A stretch of DNA of 43,809 bases from Alphaproteobacteria bacterium (GTDB lineage: Bacteria > Pseudomonadota > Alphaproteobacteria > JAEULC01). The position numbers were made by a program, and so were the translations under genes. The notes beneath the pieces were generated by a model. It was given only the letters and a program-made list of their open reading frames with translations. It was not told the DNA's origin and did not search any database. The stretch spans positions 1 to 43,809 of the forward strand of contig JAKLKW010000014.1 of assembly GCA_023150455.1 (NCBI GenBank). The letters run 5' to 3'. Shown here one piece after another: positions 15,082 to 24,121 of the stretch; within the stretch, counting starts at the first letter, position 1, and each line of letters begins with the position of its first letter.

Positions 15082-17829
15082 TCACTCGGCGGGTGCGCCG
15101 GACGCGGCCGGCGGCAGGCGGCGACGCTCGACGTCGTAGAGCAGGCCGCGCGGCCGCGTGTAGACCGCCCATGTCAGGACGACGCAGCTCAGGTAGAAGA
15201 TCAGGAAGGTCCACAGTGCCGCCTCTGGCCCGCCGGTCAGCGCGATCGACGAGCCGTAGCTCTTGGGGATGAAGAAGGCGCCATAGGCCGCGATCGCCGA
15301 GGTGAAGCCGATGATCGCGGCCGATTCCTTCTCCGCCTGCTTCAGCTGCTCCGCCGCGCCAAGCGTCGGCTCGAGCCGCGGGATCTCCTTGCGCATGATC
15401 GCGGGGATCATCTGGAAGGTCGACGCGTTGCCCACGCCCGTGGCCGTGAACAGCACCAGGAACATCACCAGGAAGCCCCAGAAGGCATAAGGCTCCTCCT
15501 TGTGGCCGAGGAAGTAGAGGACCCCGGCGACGCCGACCATCATCGCGACGAACACCCAGAAGGTGACGCGCGCGCCGCCGTACTTGTCGGACACCCAGCC
15601 CGTGAGCGCCCGCGACGCGGCCCCGACCCGGGGCCCGAGGAAGGCGAACTTGAGCGCGTCCACTCCCGGGAACTGGGTCTTGGTCAGGAGGGGGAACGCC
15701 GCCGAGTAGCCGATGAACGAGCCGAACGTGCCGGTGTAGAGCCAGCACATGATCCAGTTGTGGCGGCGGCGGAAGATCACCGACTGCTCGGCGAAGGACG
15801 CCTTGGCCGAGGCGATGTCGTTCATGCCGAACCAGGCCGCGATCGTCGAGGCGAGGACGAACGGCACCCAGACGAAGCCGGCGTTCTGCAGGAACAGCGT
15901 CGTCTGCCGTCCGGCTTCGACCGCCGCCTGCGGCTCGCCGCCGAGCGTGCCGAACACGCCGACGGTGATCGCCAGCGGGACCAGGAACTGGACGACGCTG
16001 ACGCCCAGGTTGCCGAGGCCGGCGTTGAGCGCCAGCGCGTGGCCCTTCTCTGCGCGCGGGAAGAAGAAGCTGATATTGGCCATCGACGACGCAAAGTTGC
16101 CGCCGCCGAAGCCGCACAGCAGCGCCAGGAACAGGAACACCCAATAAGGCGTATCGGGGCTCTGCACCGCGAAGCCGATGCCGAGGGCCGGCAGCAGCAG
16201 CGAAGCGGTCGAGAGCGTCGTCCACAGCCTGCCGCCGAACACCGGCACCATGAAGGAATAGAAGATGCGGAGCGTGGCGCCGGACAGGCCCGGCAGGGCC
16301 GCCAGCCAGAACAGCTGGTCGGTGGTGTACTTGAAGCCGACCTGCGGCAGCTTGGCGACGACGACGCTCCACACCATCCAGACCGCGAAGGCGAGCAGCA
16401 GGCAGGGAATGGAGATGTAGAGGTTGCGCCGCGCGATCGCCCGGCCGGTCGCGTTCCAGAACGCCGGCTCCTCGGGCCGCCAGTCCGCCAACAGATGCGG
16501 CCCCAGCGCGCCCTCGTGCTTGGGCAGGTGGATATCCGCCATCTCCGGCAGCTCGGGCAGCTTGGCCAGGATCGGCTCTGCCGCCTCGCGCTCCATCTGC
16601 TTGATCGCATAGTGCATCCACACGAGTGCCACGGCGACCAGCGCGAACAGCAGCATGAAGCAGCTGGTCCACACCCCGGTCAGGTCGTTGAGCGCGCCGA
16701 ACGCGATCGGCAGCACGAACCCGCCCAGGCCGCCGATCAGGCCGACCAGTCCGCCGACCGCGCCGACATGGCCCGGGTAGTAGACCGGGATGTGCTTGTA
16801 GACCGCCGCCTTGCCGAGCGACATGAAGAAGCCGAGGGTGAACACGATGACGACGAAGGCCGCGGGGCCGATTTCGAAATGGAAGCCGATCGGCCCGCGG
16901 ATGCCGTGCACCACGTATTCGGTCGGCGGGTAGGAAAGGATGAAGCTGCAGATGACCGAGACGATGAACGTCCAGTACATCACGCGGCGCGCGCCATACT
17001 GGTCGGACAGCCTGCCGCCATAGGCACGGAACAGGCTGGCGGGGATCGAGTACGCGGCGGCGACCATGCCTGCCGTCTTGATGTCGAACCCGTACACGCC
17101 GATCAGGTAGCGCGGCAGCCACAGCGACAGCGCGACGAAAGCGCCGAACACGAAGAAGTAGTAGAGCGAGAAGCGCCAGACCTGCAGGTTCTTCAGCGGC
17201 GCGAGCTGGGCCAGGAACGGCTCGGGCTTCTGCCGGTTGCGCCGGCGTTCGGCCAGCAGGGGGTCGTCCCGCGTCGTCAGCCAGAACACGGCGGCCATGA
17301 CGAGCAGGCCGACAGCCCAAACCTGCGCCACCATCTGCCAGCCGAACGCGACCATCACGAACGGCGCTATGAACTTGGTGACCGCGGCGCCCACGTTGCC
17401 GACGCCGAAGATGCCGAGCGCGGTCCCCTGCTGCTCCTTCGGATACCACTTCGAGACATAGGCGATGCCGACGGCGAACGAGCCACCGGCGATGCCGACG
17501 CCGAGCGCGGCCAGGAGGAAGGTCTCGTAGCTATGGGCCCAGGACAGCATCCAGGTGGCGATCGCGGCCGCGATCATCACGCCGGTGTAAACGACGCGAC
17601 CGCCGTACTGGTCGGTCCAGATGCCGAGCGCCAGGCGAACCAGCGATCCGGTCAGGATCGGTGTGCCAACCAGCAGGCCGAACTGCGTGTCGTTGAGCCC
17701 GAGGTCCTTCTTGATCTGCACGCCGATGATCGAAAAGATCGTCCACACGGCGAAACAAGCCGTGAAGGCAAGCGTGCTCATGCCGAGCGCGCTGTTGCGG
17801 TCGTGGGAGGATGCAGCGGTCGCGGTCAT
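15082..17829 (-). CDS. narK: NarK1-NarK2 fused nitrate/nitrite transporter
   Basis: A 915-aa membrane protein built from two complete MFS nitrate/nitrite porter units. Unit 1 (about residues 20-430) has the glycine-rich signature GAVGGLVGLIGGLGGF. Unit 2 (about 470-895) has AGLGNLGVSVVQFLVP. By analogy with Paracoccus NarK, unit 1 is NarK1-like (nitrate/H+ symport) and unit 2 NarK2-like (nitrate/nitrite antiport). The two units are joined by a charged linker around EREAAEPILAKLPELPEM and one or two extra hydrophobic segments. The start MTATAASSHDRN at 17829 is backed by AGGAGAG upstream; an in-frame extension to 17883 lacks such support. It is the first gene of the nar operon, with an FNR-type box 81 bp upstream. 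Confidence 0.94.
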   Translation of the reverse strand: MTATAASSHDRNSALGMSTLAFTACFAVWTIFSIIGVQIKKDLGLNDTQFGLLVGTPILTGSLVRLALGIWTDQYGGRVVYTGVMIAAAIATWMLSWAHSYETFLLAALGVGIAGGSFAVGIAYVSKWYPKEQQGTALGIFGVGNVGAAVTKFIAPFVMVAFGWQMVAQVWAVGLLVMAAVFWLTTRDDPLLAERRRNRQKPEPFLAQLAPLKNLQVWRFSLYYFFVFGAFVALSLWLPRYLIGVYGFDIKTAGMVAAAYSIPASLFRAYGGRLSDQYGARRVMYWTFIVSVICSFILSYPPTEYVVHGIRGPIGFHFEIGPAAFVVIVFTLGFFMSLGKAAVYKHIPVYYPGHVGAVGGLVGLIGGLGGFVLPIAFGALNDLTGVWTSCFMLLFALVAVALVWMHYAIKQMEREAAEPILAKLPELPEMADIHLPKHEGALGPHLLADWRPEEPAFWNATGRAIARRNLYISIPCLLLAFAVWMVWSVVVAKLPQVGFKYTTDQLFWLAALPGLSGATLRIFYSFMVPVFGGRLWTTLSTASLLLPALGIGFAVQSPDTPYWVFLFLALLCGFGGGNFASSMANISFFFPRAEKGHALALNAGLGNLGVSVVQFLVPLAITVGVFGTLGGEPQAAVEAGRQTTLFLQNAGFVWVPFVLASTIAAWFGMNDIASAKASFAEQSVIFRRRHNWIMCWLYTGTFGSFIGYSAAFPLLTKTQFPGVDALKFAFLGPRVGAASRALTGWVSDKYGGARVTFWVFVAMMVGVAGVLYFLGHKEEPYAFWGFLVMFLVLFTATGVGNASTFQMIPAIMRKEIPRLEPTLGAAEQLKQAEKESAAIIGFTSAIAAYGAFFIPKSYGSSIALTGGPEAALWTFLIFYLSCVVLTWAVYTRPRGLLYDVERRRLPPAASGAPAE

Positions 17830-17909
17830 TTCCACTCTCCTATTCCCCATCCGGGCCGATACGCGGATCGGGACGGAGCGCATCCTGAAGACGGGGCACT
17901 CCGCCGCCG

Positions 17910-17923
17910 TTGACCTGGATCAA
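17910..17923 (-). promoter_or_regulatory. FNR/DNR-type box upstream of narK
   Basis: TTGACCTGGATCAA matches the FNR/DNR/FixK consensus TTGAT-N4-ATCAA at nine of ten half-site bases. Its centre lies about 87 bp upstream of the narK start codon, which leaves room for a promoter with the box near -41.5 and a leader of about 45 nt. It would place the whole nar operon under oxygen and/or NO control. A poorer match, TTGATAAATGTCAT, lies at 18005-18018. Confidence 0.75.
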
Positions 17924-17960
17924 GAGTGCGGCCGGAAAGGCGGGAAAATCGAATACTGCG

Positions 17961-17998
17961 TTGCGAGCACGCAACTGCAACATTGCGATATGTTGCAG
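17961..17998. promoter_or_regulatory. Two adjacent perfect dyads upstream of the FNR box
   Basis: TTGCG-AGCA-CGCAA (17961-17974) is a perfect 5-4-5 palindrome with the geometry, but not the sequence, of CRP/FNR-family sites. It abuts CTGCAACAT (17975-17983) and ATGTTGCAG (17990-17998), a perfect 9-bp inverted repeat around TGCGAT. Both lie further from narK than the FNR box and in clearly AT-richer DNA than the flanking genes. They are likely operators for one or two further regulators of the nar operon; the regulator is unknown. Confidence 0.5.
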
Positions 17999-18065
17999 AC
18001 ATACTTGATAAATGTCATTCAGTAAAAGCCGGCCGCTGCGCCCGTGACCGGCTGGGGGACTCTCG

Positions 18066-19931
18066 CTACGCCGGCGTCACGTCGAGATGCGCGTCGGGCG
18101 CGAGGGTCTGGAACCCGCCGGATTGGCGCTGCCAGAGCCGTGCATAGGTGCCGCCCGCCGCGAGCAGACCGGCATGGGTGCCCTCCTCGACCACGCGGCC
18201 GTGGTCGAGCACGACCAGGCGGTCCATGCGCGCGATCGTCGACAGGCGGTGGGCGATGGCGATGACGGTGCGGCCCTTCATCAGGCTGTCGAGCTGCTCC
18301 TGGATCGCGGCCTCGACCTCGGAGTCGAGCGCCGAGGTCGCCTCGTCCAGCACCAGGATCGGCGCGTTCTTGAGGATCACCCGCGCGATGGCGATGCGCT
18401 GGCGCTGGCCGCCCGACAGCTTGACGCCGCGCTCGCCGACATGGGCATCGAAGCCGCGCCGCCCGTGCCAGTCCTCGGCCGCCTCGATGAAGGGCAGCGC
18501 ATGGGCGCGTGCGGCGGCGTCGCGGATCTCGGCCTCGCCGGCGCCGGGCCGCCCATAGCGGATGTTGTCGCGAATCGAGCGATGCAGGAGCGAGGTGTCC
18601 TGCGTCACCATCGCGATATGCGCGCGCAGGCTCTCCTGCGTCGCCTCGGCGATGTCCTGGCCGTCGATCAGGATGCGGCCGCCCTCCAGCTCGTAGAACC
18701 TGAGCAGCAGGTTCACCAGCGTCGACTTGCCGGAGCCCGAGCGGCCGACCAGGCCGACGCGCTCGCCCGGTGCGATCGCGAGGTCGATGCCGTTCAGCAC
18801 GCCCTTGGTCTTGCCGTAGCCGAAATAGACGCCCTCGAACCGCACGGCGCCGCGCGTGACGCGCAAGGTGGCGGCGCCCGGCCGGTCCTGCATCTGGCGC
18901 GGCACGGCGATCGAGCGCATGCCGTCCTGCACGACGCCCACGTTCTCGAAGATCGCCGTGACGTTCTGCGCGACCCAGCCGGCGATGTTGGCGATCTGCC
19001 AGGTGAGCGGCAGCGCCATGGCCACGGCCGCGACCGCGATGTCGCCCCGCGTCCACAGCCACAGCGCGACCGCCCCGGTGCCGACGACCATGGTCGCGTT
19101 GATGAGCGCGAGCGAGATGCCGAAATGCGTGATCAGGCGCAGCTGGCCGCGGAATTTCTCGGTGTGCTCGTCGACCGAGCTGCGCACGAACTGGTCCTCG
19201 TCCTGCGGCCGCGCGAACAGCTTCACGGTCAGGATGTTGGTGTAGCTGTCGACCACCCGGCCGGTCAGCGCCGAGCGCACCTCGGACATCTCGCGCGAGC
19301 CGCGCCGCAGGCGCGGCACGAAGCGCCACAGCAGCAGGCCGTAGGCGGCGAACCACAGCATCGCCGGCAGGGCGAGGCGGACATCGTTGGACGACATCAG
19401 CAGGATGGCGCTGCCGCCATAGACCAGGATGTAGAGCACGGCGTTGGTGCCGGCGACGACGCTCTCGCGCAGGGCCGGCCCCGTCTGCATCACGCGGTTG
19501 GCGACGCGGCCGGCGAAGTCGTTCTGGAAGAAGCTCCAGCTCTGGCGCACGACGTGCCAATGGCTCTGCCAGCGCACGAGATTGCTCAACCCCGCGGCGA
19601 TGGCCTGGTGCGTGAACAGGTTCTGCAGCAGGATCGCCGCGGGCCGCGCGATCAGCAGCACCAGCGCCATGCCCAGCAGCTCCGGCCAGGCCTGCCCGAG
19701 CAGGCTCGACGGCGGCTGATTGGCGATCAGCCCGACCACGCGGCCGATGAAGACCGGGATCGTGGTGTCGAGCAAGGCGACGGCGAAGCCGGCCACGAAC
19801 AGGCCCGCGACCAGCAACCGCGCCTGGCGCGCGTAGTGCCAGTAGAACGCGATCAGCCCCGACGGCGGCGGCGCCTCGGGCGGCAGCGCCGTCGGGTCGA
19901 GCAGCGACTCGAAATAGCGGACGATCCGCAT
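18066..19931 (-). CDS. ABC exporter, fused membrane and ATPase domains
   Basis: A 621-aa half-size ABC exporter of the MsbA/multidrug type. An N-terminal six-helix membrane domain covers about the first 330 residues. The C-terminal ATPase has Walker A (GRSGSGKST), the Q-loop (AMVTQDTSLLHRSI), the signature [14 protein letters not shown], Walker B (ILVLDEATSALD) and the switch His (AIAHRLSTIARMD). It probably works as a dimer exporting a lipid, drug or peptide; the substrate cannot be told. ATG 19931 is preferred because GAGGA lies about 10 bp upstream; an in-frame start at 19991 would add 20 residues. It runs in the same direction as the nar operon but is separated from narK by 236 bp carrying the regulatory sites. 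Confidence 0.88.
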   Translation of the reverse strand: MRIVRYFESLLDPTALPPEAPPPSGLIAFYWHYARQARLLVAGLFVAGFAVALLDTTIPVFIGRVVGLIANQPPSSLLGQAWPELLGMALVLLIARPAAILLQNLFTHQAIAAGLSNLVRWQSHWHVVRQSWSFFQNDFAGRVANRVMQTGPALRESVVAGTNAVLYILVYGGSAILLMSSNDVRLALPAMLWFAAYGLLLWRFVPRLRRGSREMSEVRSALTGRVVDSYTNILTVKLFARPQDEDQFVRSSVDEHTEKFRGQLRLITHFGISLALINATMVVGTGAVALWLWTRGDIAVAAVAMALPLTWQIANIAGWVAQNVTAIFENVGVVQDGMRSIAVPRQMQDRPGAATLRVTRGAVRFEGVYFGYGKTKGVLNGIDLAIAPGERVGLVGRSGSGKSTLVNLLLRFYELEGGRILIDGQDIAEATQESLRAHIAMVTQDTSLLHRSIRDNIRYGRPGAGEAEIRDAAARAHALPFIEAAEDWHGRRGFDAHVGERGVKLSGGQRQRIAIARVILKNAPILVLDEATSALDSEVEAAIQEQLDSLMKGRTVIAIAHRLSTIARMDRLVVLDHGRVVEEGTHAGLLAAGGTYARLWQRQSGGFQTLAPDAHLDVTPA

Positions 19932-20118
19932 CCGTGCGTCCTCGCGAGGCGGCCATGCCGTCTCCGGCCCCGCCTGCTCGAGGGCCGGCAATTCCGCGTG
20001 GGTTGGTATTGGGCGCCGACGAGCTTCACCCCGCCGGACGGCCTGTCATGCCGCCGGAGGGCGAACGAAGTCAAGCGGACCCGCGCCCGACCTCGATCCG
20101 GCGCCGCCTCTGTGCCGC

Positions 20119-20346
20119 TCAGGCCGCCGGATAGAGGTGGCAGGCGACCTGGCGGCCGGGCGCCGGAAGCGTGACCTGCGGCTCGACCTCGCGGCAGACC
20201 GGCATGGCGCGGGGACAGCGCGTGTGGAAACGGCAGCCGCGCGGCGGGTTCATCGGGCTCGGCACGTCGCCCTCGATCACCTGGCGCCGGCGGCGCGCGC
20301 GCGGATCGGGCAGCCCCCCATCGATCCGGCCGGTGTACGGCGCGAT
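20119..20346 (-). pseudogene. Orphan C-terminal end of an OppF/DppF-type ATPase
   Basis: About 75 codons of the C-terminal extension (oligo_HPY region) of an oligopeptide ABC ATPase, without start codon, Walker motifs or signature. The segments [18 protein letters not shown] and QVACHLYPAA closely match the end of the intact dppF-like gene at 28608-29582 ([28 protein letters not shown]). It ends in TGA at 20119-20121. It lies directly behind the M81 peptidase gene, which often neighbours such transporters, so it is probably what remains of a deleted or recombined transporter operon. Confidence 0.8.
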
Positions 20347-20360
20347 GGCCGGGCCGGCGG

Positions 20361-21830
20361 TCAGAAGATCAGGCCCGGGCTGGTCTCGGCGTCGAGCGGC
20401 CAGATCGGGCGCTTGACCTTGGTGTAGGGAATCTTGCGGTAGTCGCGGCTGAGCGGCCCGTCCGAATCGATGTAGATCACGCGCTTGGCGATCGGCCCGA
20501 ACGCGGCCATGAAATGGTTGGTCGACTTGACCAGCACGATCTTCTTCCGGCGCGGATCGATGCCCAGGTTGGTGAACAGCTCGATGCCCAGCGCCTGGCT
20601 GCGGCTGGTGATCAGCACCACGTCGATGCCGCCGATGCGCACGGCGGCGCAGTCGCCGAGCGGCACCTGCGTCGGCCCGAAGCTCTGCCAGCAGTTGCGC
20701 TTGAGGCCGATGACCTCGACCATCGCGTCGATCGGCGCGCCCGAGCGCGGCCCGATCTTGCCGCCGAGGCGCAGCGCGAACTCGGCGCCGAGGCCGGCGT
20801 TGAAGCACAGGCGCACGGCGACCGGGTCCCAGATCGGACCGACCGCCGCGTCGGTCGCCTGGCGCTCCATCAGCCGGCGCAGGATCGAGGTGTTGTCGGA
20901 CGGGGCACCGCCGCCGGCATTGTCGGCCGGGTCGGCCAGCACGACCGGCGCCTCGTTCGATTCCATCGCCGCCTTGACGCCCTCGTCGATGCCGAAATAG
21001 CTCGGCATGGTCTTGCCGCGCATCGACACGAACTCGCGGCCGATCTCGGTCGCCAGCGCGTCGCCCTTCTTCTTGTCGCCGTCCATGACCACGAGGATGC
21101 GCCCGCCCAGCTCCTCGACGTCGGCATAGGGAAAGCAGTGTCCGATCGAGATCGACAGGATGCCATCCTTGCCTTCCATGGCCTTGATCTTGTCGACGAA
21201 GCCGCGCATCAGCGGCAGGGTCGTCGGGTAGGAGCTGATCTGGCGGCAGTCGTAGACCGACATGACCGGCTTCGCCTGGCCGCGGATCGTCTTGAGCACG
21301 ATGTCCAGCACGTCCTCGGCGCGCTCGACCACGTCGGTATGCGGGAACTCCTTGTAGAGGACGATCACGTCGGCCAGCTTCACGCGCTTGAGCGTCAGGT
21401 GGCAGTGCGGGTCCAGCTCGACGCCGATCACCGTCTTGGGCCCGACCAGCGCGCGCACGCGCTCGATTACGTCGCCTTCGACGTCGTCGTAGCCGTGCGC
21501 GACCATGGCTCCGTGCAGCCCCAGCAGCACGCCGTCGACCGGCAGCGCGGCCTCGAGCTGCCCCAGGATCTCGTCGCGCATCAGCTCGTAGTCGGCCCGG
21601 TTGGTGGTCCCGGCCGGGCTGGCGGCGAAGCAGCTGCCCTCGATCAGCGTGAAGCCCTCGGCCTTCGCCCGCTTGCGCGCCACCCACAAGGGCGCCGTGC
21701 ACATCAGCGGCGTGTCGTCGGGATGCTCGCCCGGCCTGAGGAACACGGTTTCCTTGTAGCCGTCGATGCTGGTCGGCAGCGGCGAGAAGGTGTTGGTCTC
21801 GGTGGCGATGGTGGCGGCGAACAGGCGCAT
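20361..21830 (-). CDS. M81 family metallopeptidase (MlrC-like)
   Basis: A 489-aa zinc hydrolase of the M81/microcystinase C family, whose founding member MlrC cleaves linearised microcystin and tetrapeptide products. D140, H142 and H164 have the same spacing (+2, +22) as the zinc ligands I recall for MlrC (D184, H186, H208). H106 in GLHGAM and E11 in TETNTF correspond approximately to the other active-site residues. Without the other mlr genes, the true substrate is probably a small peptide or amide. ATG 21830 is chosen, with AGGAG 12 bp upstream; a longer frame begins at 21932 but adds only a low-complexity Ser/Thr stretch encoded by GAT-type repeats. An OppF remnant follows 14 bp downstream. 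Confidence 0.85.
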   Translation of the reverse strand: MRLFAATIATETNTFSPLPTSIDGYKETVFLRPGEHPDDTPLMCTAPLWVARKRAKAEGFTLIEGSCFAASPAGTTNRADYELMRDEILGQLEAALPVDGVLLGLHGAMVAHGYDDVEGDVIERVRALVGPKTVIGVELDPHCHLTLKRVKLADVIVLYKEFPHTDVVERAEDVLDIVLKTIRGQAKPVMSVYDCRQISSYPTTLPLMRGFVDKIKAMEGKDGILSISIGHCFPYADVEELGGRILVVMDGDKKKGDALATEIGREFVSMRGKTMPSYFGIDEGVKAAMESNEAPVVLADPADNAGGGAPSDNTSILRRLMERQATDAAVGPIWDPVAVRLCFNAGLGAEFALRLGGKIGPRSGAPIDAMVEVIGLKRNCWQSFGPTQVPLGDCAAVRIGGIDVVLITSRSQALGIELFTNLGIDPRRKKIVLVKSTNHFMAAFGPIAKRVIYIDSDGPLSRDYRKIPYTKVKRPIWPLDAETSPGLIF

Positions 21831-21998
21831 GGGACCTAAGATCTCCTGTGAGGTATCGGTCGATGATGTTGATGATGATGTCGTAGCATACGGTGAAGTC
21901 CCAGAGTTGCCGGGAAAAGTGCTGGGATGCACCCTCGCCGGATTGGCGAATCCACGAGGTACGGTTTGGCCACCGGCCTCAAACGAAGGGGCACCCCG

Positions 21999-22594
21999 AT
22001 GGAAAGGATACCTGCAAGCGATCGGACGCGCGAGCGGCTGAAAGCACTGATGGACGGCGACGGATAAGCAGGCGAAATCCGCTCGGCGTTGGTACGGCTG
22101 GCAGCGCGTCTGATCATCGAGGAAGCGCTGGAAGGCGAGGCCGAAGACGCGCTGGGTCGCGGCTACTATGTGCGCGGCGCGACGACGGGCAAGGGACTTC
22201 GCCCCTTCGGCAAGCTCAGGAGGCTACCGGACCGGCCGGCTTAGGAGCGCCGAAGGTTCGATCGAATACAGCGCACCACAGATCGCCGAGCGAGGCGAAC
22301 CGTTTCGCTCGCGCCTCCGCGAAGCGCTGCGGGGCCAGACCGAGGAACTGGAAGGCTTGGCAGTGGAGATGCATGCGCGGGGCCTGTCGACGCGCAACAT
22401 CGAGGCGCTGTTCGCCGACGAAACGGGCCGGTCGCTGCTGGGCCGCAGTGCGGTGAGCACGATCACCGAGCGGCTGTGGGCAGAGTACGAAGGATTCGCC
22501 AGCCGGGATCTCTCGGAGTTCAACGTCGTCTACCTGTTCGTAGACGGGATCGCCGAGCGGCTGCATCTGGGTCAGCCGCGCGATGCGGTGCTGT
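21999..22594 (+). pseudogene. IS256-family transposase, truncated and frameshifted
   Basis: The 5' part of a Mutator/IS256-type transposase. It begins MERIPASDRTRERLKALM at 21999, hits TAA at 22065-22067, changes frame and stops again near 22242, then continues with a better preserved segment (MHARGLSTRNIEALF, LFVDGIAERLHLGQPRDAVL). Only about 40% of a normal ~400-aa transposase is present, and the catalytic C-terminal part is missing. The sequence switches at about 22595 into an IS3-family OrfB remnant. No terminal inverted repeat could be fixed on the left. Confidence 0.8.
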
Positions 22595-22595
22595 G

Positions 22596-23190
22596 AAGTG
22601 GACCGCGAGGCGATGCTCGACCGGTCGCACCCGGCGCTGTCGATCCGGCGGCAATGCACGTTGCTGCATCTGGCGCGCTCGGGCGTGTACCGGGCGAAGG
22701 CTGCGAACGACGACGAGGACGTGGCGCTGCTGCGGCGGCTGGACGAGCTGTTCACGCAGTACCCGTTCATGGGCTCTCGGCGGCTTCGGCTGGAGCTTCG
22801 GGAAGAGGCCTTCGGGTCAACCGCAAGCGGGTGCAGCGGCTGATGCGCCGGCTCGGCATCCAGGCCCTGGGGCCGAAACCGCGGACGACGAAGCCGGCGC
22901 CGGGGCATCACGTCTACCCGTATCTGCTGCGGGGGATGACGATCGACCGGCCGAACCAGGTGTGGTGCGCCGACATCACCTACATTCCGATCGGGCGCGG
23001 CTTCCTGTACCTGGTGGCTGTCATGGACTGGGCCAGCCGTGCCGTGCTGGCGTGGCGGCTGTCGAACACGATGGATGCAAGCTTCTGTGTTGCAGCGCTC
23101 GAGGACGCGCTGGCGCGCTTCGGCAGGCCGGCGATCTTCAACACCGATCAGAGCAGCCAGTTCACCAGCGCGGCCTTTACCGGTGTGCTC
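22596..23190 (+). pseudogene. IS3-family OrfB remnant, truncated at both ends
   Basis: Recognisable as an IS3-family transposase OrfB from SIRRQCTLLHLARSGVY, QYPFMGSRRLRLELREE, then (after a frameshift near 22820) NRKRVQRLMRRLGI and the integrase-core segments VWCADITYIP and FNTDQSSQFTS. The first two acidic residues of the DDE triad are present. The usual NTDQGSQFTS has Gly replaced by Ser. The third (Glu) region is lost where the IS5-type element starts at 23191. OrfA and the 5' part of OrfB are also missing. The copy is not functional. Confidence 0.85.
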
Positions 23191-23209
23191 AGAGCCGATC
23201 CAAGAAGTT
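23191..23209 (+). repeat. Left terminal inverted repeat of the IS5-type element
   Basis: AGAGCCGATCCAAGAAGTT at 23191-23209 is the exact reverse complement of 24122-24140. It follows directly on the truncated IS3 OrfB reading frame. Confidence 0.9.
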
Positions 23210-23274
23210 GTTGATACCGGGGAATCGGTTGTGATTCCTTGCCTGGCACCCGAATCCTTGCCGAGGGGTGCTGC

Positions 23275-24110
23275 ATGTGGACGCCTGACCATCGCCGCGC
23301 GGCTGGCCGACACGGCCTGCGCTATCCGAGCGATCTGACCGACGCCGAGTGGCGGATGGTGGAGCCGGCGATGCCACCGGCCAAACGCGGCGGCCGGCCG
23401 CGCGGGGTGAACCTGCGCGAGGTCTTCAACGCGGTCTGCTACGTGCTCGCCACGGGCTGTCAATGGAAGGCGTTGCCGAAGAACTTGCCGCCGAAGAGCA
23501 CGGCACATTACTACTTCATGTTGTAAGAATGGGACGGAACGCTGGAGCGATTGCACCACGCGCTCTATGTCGATGCGCGCGAACAGGTCGGCCACGAAGC
23601 CAGCCCGACGGTGGCGGTCATCGACAGCCAGAGCGCCAAGGCCGCTCAAAAGGGGGCTCGACGCTCGATCCGCAGGGCTTTGACGCGGGCAAGAAGGTCA
23701 CGGGCCGCAAGCGGCACATTCTCGTCGACACGCGCGGCCTCCTGCTGAACCTTGTCGTCCACCCGGCCGATGTACAAGACCGCGACGGCGCAGTCGAGTT
23801 GCCGCGCCGTTCGCGCCGCCTGTTCCCGTTCATCGAACGGATCTACGCCGACGGCGGCTATCGGGGGCCGAAGCTGGCCGCGGCCCCCGCCCGTACCGGC
23901 GCCTGCAGGCCGGAGATCGTCAAACGCAGCGACGCGCATCGCTTCGTTGTCCTACCCAAGCGCCGGATCGTCGAACGAACCTTCGCTTGGATCAGCCGCA
24001 ATCGCCGTCTCGCACGCGACTTCGAACGCTATGCACGCACTGTCGCCGCCTTCGTCCGCCTCGCCATGATCCGCATCATGCTTCGACGCTTGACCAGGCC
24101 AGCCGCCTGA
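23275..24110 (+). pseudogene. IS5-family transposase with stop and frameshift
   Basis: The start MWTPDHRRAAG at 23275 has GAGGGG upstream. The protein shows the IS5-type N-terminal DUF4096-like segment (LTDAEWRMVEPAMPP, ATGCQWKALPKNLPP), the catalytic stretch TVAVIDSQSAKAAQKG, KVTGRKRHILVDTRGLLL, and the end RRIVERTFAWISRNRRLARDFE. An in-frame TAA at 23524-23526 sits where related proteins usually have Trp. A frameshift follows at the AAAAGGGGG run (23648-23656). Homopolymer slippage can be programmed in some IS5 members, but the upstream stop makes this copy inactive. Confidence 0.85.
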
Positions 24111-24121
24111 TGTCAAACCCA

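Noticed and set aside
11244-15272. A 1342-codon open frame antisense to narG, and similar long frames opposite narK, the glx genes and the ABC exporter
   Set aside because: They are side effects of high GC and codon bias: Arg/Ala/Val/Asp/His-rich translations with no domains, lying opposite clearly homologous genes.
18005-18018. TTGATAAATGTCAT as a second FNR box
   Set aside because: Only the left half-site fits; the right half (GTCAT) departs from ATCAA at two positions, so it is noted with the promoter region but not called separately.
21831-21932. N-terminal extension of the M81 peptidase starting at 21932
   Set aside because: It would add a Ser/Thr low-complexity stretch encoded by GAT/GTT-type repeats, while ATG 21830 has an AGGAG upstream and begins with the conserved MRLFAATIATETNTF.
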